Shown piece by piece: positions 59,800 to 64,000 of a stretch of DNA of 64,000 nt (its first letter is position 1; each line of letters opens with the position of its first letter). The stretch spans positions 4,014,575 to 4,078,574 of the forward strand of contig JAQFVV010012489.1 in assembly GCA_028023455.1 (NCBI GenBank). Direction: 5' to 3'. Both the position numbers and the translations under genes were made by a program. A model generated the notes under the pieces. That model made no database searches. It saw only the letters and a program-made list of their open reading frames with translations, and had not been told where the DNA came from. Source of the stretch: Epiperipatus broadwayi. Lineage: Eukaryota > Onychophora > Udeonychophora > Euonychophora > Peripatidae.

Positions 59800-62700
59800 G
59801 TACCCTTACTTCTTGATATATAAAATAGTTTAAAATACAACTAGCTCAGTTACATTATTATGCTTAATTAAAATTTGCATATCTATCTTTAATATACTTT
59901 TATATTATCATATCTTAATTAAATTTATTATCAATCATCAAAATCAATATAGTTCTAGATTATACTAATTAAATAAGTATTTATAAAATTATGAGACTGC
60001 GAAGTAAAGTTACAAAGTAATAAGCAGATTTACACTGAGTCAATATCTCCCAAGATACTGTCTCAATGGCATAAGAATACTACCACTACCTTATCATCTT
60101 ACCACTACATCTATAGCATTCTTATGACTTTTAAATGAAATAAATTATCTTTAATAATACTAAAATAATTCCTAACTTTTAACTTAAAATATAATTAAAT
60201 AATCTCAGGTTCTTCTAAGTTGTTTTAAAATAATAATAAATTATGTAAATAAGTATGATGTGGGATTTTATATCAAACTTAAATACACCTAACTTATTTT
60301 AATAATAATAATAAATAATACTAATCTTAGAGTGTAATTTAATCTCATCTATTTCTATTATATAATCAATCATTAAATGAATAAACAATCATATGTATAT
60401 CTTTTATTTCATATGGTATCTTCATTTTAAAATAGATCAAAATCTTATACTTAATAATCTGTGGCAATAAACAATATTGTATTCTTATAATGTGCATTAT
60501 AATCATCTTATGACCATTGTAATATTTATGTTCATGTCAATCAATTCTTATAAAATAATGTTAAGCAAATATGGTATTCAATTCTAAGTAATAATAACAA
60601 ATTCATTTTGTGCAAATATTATGTTTATTTCAAATCATCTGATGTCAAAATGCTGTGGTGAAAAATAATGAAACTCGACACACTTTTAAAAACAAATTAA
60701 CAAATTTATTTACAATAACTTCAAATAAAAATTTATTTACACTATTTACAGTTTTATAATTTAAGAAAATAAATAAAAATAAATAAAAAATAGAAATACA
60801 AATATAAGAGGCTTACACTGTTATTAACTTATGTACTTAATAAGCAATTACACATTCCTTCAAATGCTATATTAATATTATTACAGTGTGTTTTTCTTAA
60901 AACTTAGATTTGAAAAATAAATAGTAGTAATCTTTAATTATTACAAATAATAATATATGTCAAGATTATCTATGTAGCATGTGTAAACAATGAAGCTTTA
61001 CTAATTAAATAGCTACATTAATTAAGTATTACCATTTATAATATATTATCATGTATTCACTTTGTTATTAGCATTGCCTAATAGCTTTATATAAAATTAA
61101 TATGTCTTTGTAATGTAAAACAAATAATTGACTATAATTATATTTCACTTAATGTAATTCCTGTTATACGTTTTATCAAATATGCATTACATATCTTTAT
61201 TGTTCAAATATTATTATTTAAACTATTTATCAATTCTAAATTCATAAAGCATTACCTTAGATAAATTCTATGATTCTTTTTTATGTAAAAATCACTACTT
61301 TACTTTATGTGTTATTTTAATCCTTTCTAATAATTTCTATCTATAAAATATATTCTAAACTTATCTAAAAATTTCCGGAAAATAAATATCAATTTTAAAT
61401 AAAATATTCATTATCTAATCTACCTATACTACATTGTCTATACTTAATAAACTTCAATCCAAATATAGGCTTCTACCCATAACGTAACTTAACTTATTCA
61501 ATAAACAAAATACACAAAAATATAGACTTTTAAAATCCTTTTCTAAATTGCAAAAATAAAATAATTATTAAGATAAATAATAAACATCATTTCAATACTA
61601 AGCATAAATAAAATATCAAAATTATTTACGAAAGAATCATATAATTATTTCTAAGCTTCTTACGTAATGTTGTATCATGTTGATATTATAAATTAAAACT
61701 TATGCATATTTTAATAAAGTTCGTTGCCAATATAATGTATGTGTTTTCATAAAATATCTATCCATTCATTCTACAACAACATAATATTCAGTTGATCTAA
61801 AGAAAAAACATATTAAATTCATTAAAAATCATTATACAATATTTTTACCATAATAATAATAATATCCAATCTGCTATTCAGTATTCTTCGGATTTTGCAG
61901 CTTCAGAAAACAAAAAAAAAAATACACATTCATATTCACAACATTCACTAAAATATTCCGTGTTATATTAATTATAAAAATAAATTTATGTAATTAATTA
62001 TTATATTATTTTAAAGTTACTATTTAATAAATGTACCTAACCTACTCTTTAATAGTTTAATAATATTTTAAATTTTATGTTAAATAAATAAAATAAAAAA
62101 TTATATTACATATTCCAGCGATGACTTTTGTTCTACCATAAAAGTTCTAACAAACATCCTACGTATAAAGTCAATAAAACACTATTTCCTGTTCCGTTGA
62201 ATCACGTGTTTCTTGAAAGTTTATAATAAAAATGATAACGTTCTTTTTTTTTAAAAAATAAGTTCCAATAAGAAAACAAATAAAATTAAAAAAATAGTTT
62301 ATAAGTTCTTTCTGGATCCAGTTCTTCATAAAATATTATTTTTAAAGTTATTATTTTTAAACTAATTTATAGTTTATATATTATTTTCATTAAATTACTT
62401 TAATCAACTTGGCTTGCTTGGTTTAGTTTGACTTGATTTGGACATCCATGTATTACTTGCGCATTTATAATTAACATATTCAGGTAAGAATTAATTTCTC
62501 CATCTATAACGTCCAGCGTTTAGATTACTTCAATATAGTACTTCTATTATATTACGATTTTAAATAATCATATTTATAATCTATTTGCCTTTTCAAATCG
62601 TCAATATTTAGTCTTTTAAGCACAAAGACTTAACAAGGCAAGTATTTATAAAACTTACTACTGTTTCTTATATCTTTACTTAAGATATTCTTTAATTCTA

Positions 62701-64000
62701 TAATTTGTCAAAAATACTTTCTTTTACAGAAATATTTATATTTCTTTAAAATATCTATTAATAATAGACAATAGTAATTTAACTTTAAAACTATTTATAG
62801 TCCAAAATACTACTTTTCTCCATCTTATAGTTTTCTGTACTAATCCAGCGTCTGTTACTTTTCTAGCATAAAGTTTCTGATATATTTCTCCGATACGTGA
62901 TGTTTCCATTGATTATTTGTACGTAAATTGAGTTTCGATATTGAGAAGACTAATAGGGAATATTAAAATATCTACTGCATATTCATTATTTAAACTTTTA
63001 TAAAATTATATACAATAACACTCTTATGATTTTAAAACTGATTCTTAAGAGCGTTTATAAATTTACTCAGCTATTTTCTCAATAGCACAAACGACTTAGA
63101 AGTTTTATTGTAGAGAGCCCCCCTCAACAATTGAATCCAGCTTATATACTGCCAGAAACTCCTTATCTGATTGGTACGTTTAAACAATCAAACTTTGCTT
63201 ATTTACATATTTATCAACACACTATTAAAAATAAAATAATGACTTATTTAATATTTAATATTTTATCAAATTCTTTCAAAACAATATTTATCATTTATTT
63301 AAATCTATTAAACACTTTTTAAAATATACTTTCTTACTGGATTTAAATCTTAACTTTTATAAGATCATTTAAAATAAATCAAGTCTTTTTATACGTCATA
63401 TTTCAAAACAACATTTTAAAATCAGTTTTAATATTCTACATTGAATATCTTTATTTTTATCTCGTGATAACTCACGTATTATTTATAAATTTTACAACAT
63501 GATTTTTTAAAATAATTATGCAACTTTATTAGACAACTTCCACGCATGTGTGTATAACATCTGTTCTTTATAACACAAGAACGCTTCATAGTCTAAAAAT
63601 AAACTAACAATTGCTTTTTTAAAATAAATATTTATTTTTAAAATAAATAAGATATTATATCAGATTTTAAAATAATTATTTGATATGATTAAAATCAAAT
63701 ATTAATCTCAATTTAAATACTTATAATTTAAAATATTTTTATTCACTTTTAACATATATTTTAAATTAAATAAATATCTTTGTCTAATTTTAACTTGTCT
63801 TTTAAATACTTTAGCTTTAAACATTTGTTATTAAATTTATTAATGCAGTATTACATCATAATCATCATCATTTTAAATATCTTCTCAATACCAACACAAT
63901 TCACATATCAAATACTCATAGATTGCTTTAATTAGACTTATGGTAACATTACCACAAGCAAAGTTAACATCACACTTTTAAAATACTTCTTAAATTTAAA
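59800..64000 (-). repeat. Long AT-rich LTR-like sequence, copy 2 (runs off the window)
   Basis: Starts TGTACCCTTAC directly after an (AT)n tract and is the inverted homologue of 37798-42360. Landmarks: CTAGCTCAGTTA (59842-59853), GATACTGTCTCAATGGCATA (60054-60073), GACACACTTTTAAAA (60676-60690), and on the minus strand CCAAT then TATATAAGC (63174-63140). No coding sequence. The 63-codon frame at 63131-63322 is chance. Confidence 0.5.
63140..63174 (-). promoter_or_regulatory. CCAAT/TATA-like promoter in LTR-like copy 2
   Basis: Minus strand CCAATCAG followed about 25 bases later by TATATAAGC, then a G-rich GAGGGGGGC. Same layout as copy 1. Confidence 0.5.

Overview
The window is very AT-rich eukaryotic DNA, apparently intergenic or intronic, from an invertebrate metazoan. 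I find no intact host gene, no rRNA and no convincing functional tRNA. What can be read is almost entirely mobile DNA: Penelope-like elements (PLEs), RTE/BovB-type and another LINE, a Ty3/gypsy element, hAT, Tc1/mariner-like and Tigger-like DNA transposons, a tRNA-derived SINE family, and long (AT)n and (TCTA)n microsatellites. This mix occurs in several invertebrate groups (molluscs, chelicerates, flatworms, cnidarians), so I do not name a species.

Layout. 1-2.6 kb: two convergent decayed PLE pieces. 3.2-3.5 kb: hairpin MITE. 5.3-6.0 kb: decayed coding stretch I do not recognise. 7.4-8.0 kb: small PLE insertion with inverted tail copies and a 15-bp target duplication. 8.6 kb: SINE. 10.2-10.7 kb: hAT remnant. 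12.9-13.3 kb: 380-bp insertion between 26-bp direct repeats that carries a canonical hammerhead ribozyme motif. 13.6 kb: mariner-like remnant. 15.1-16.9 kb: LINE fragment. 18.3 and 21.6-22.9 kb: RTE fragments. 19.0-19.8 kb: Tigger-like element. 24.1 kb: inverted-repeat element. 26.1 kb: SINE. 27.6-28.5 kb: PLE 3' end with inverted tails and a second hammerhead type.

30.3-37.8 kb: complete but frame-broken Ty3/gypsy retrotransposon with about 1.55-kb LTRs. 37.8-42.4 kb and 59.8-64 kb: two inverted copies of a long AT-rich LTR-like sequence without coding capacity. 45.4-46.9 kb: tandem duplication and two more SINEs. 48.0-48.9 kb: hammerhead-like motif and nested repeats. 49.65-51.85 kb: 2.2-kb solo-LTR candidate with perfect 8-bp inverted termini and a GTAT target duplication. 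52.2-52.8 kb: inverted pair of decayed hammerhead repeats around a (TCTA)n tract. 53.5-55.7 kb: hAT/BED transposase. 56.1-59.6 kb: head-to-head PLE pair.

The most notable signals are the hammerhead-type ribozymes. Three loci share one family (12.95, 52.34 and 52.61 kb), one is PLE-linked (28.3 kb), and one is another type (48.04 kb). Next come the four SINE copies, each with its own target-site duplication, and the recurring placement of LTR elements inside or beside (AT)n tracts. All calls come from reading the sequence; no alignment or database search was run.
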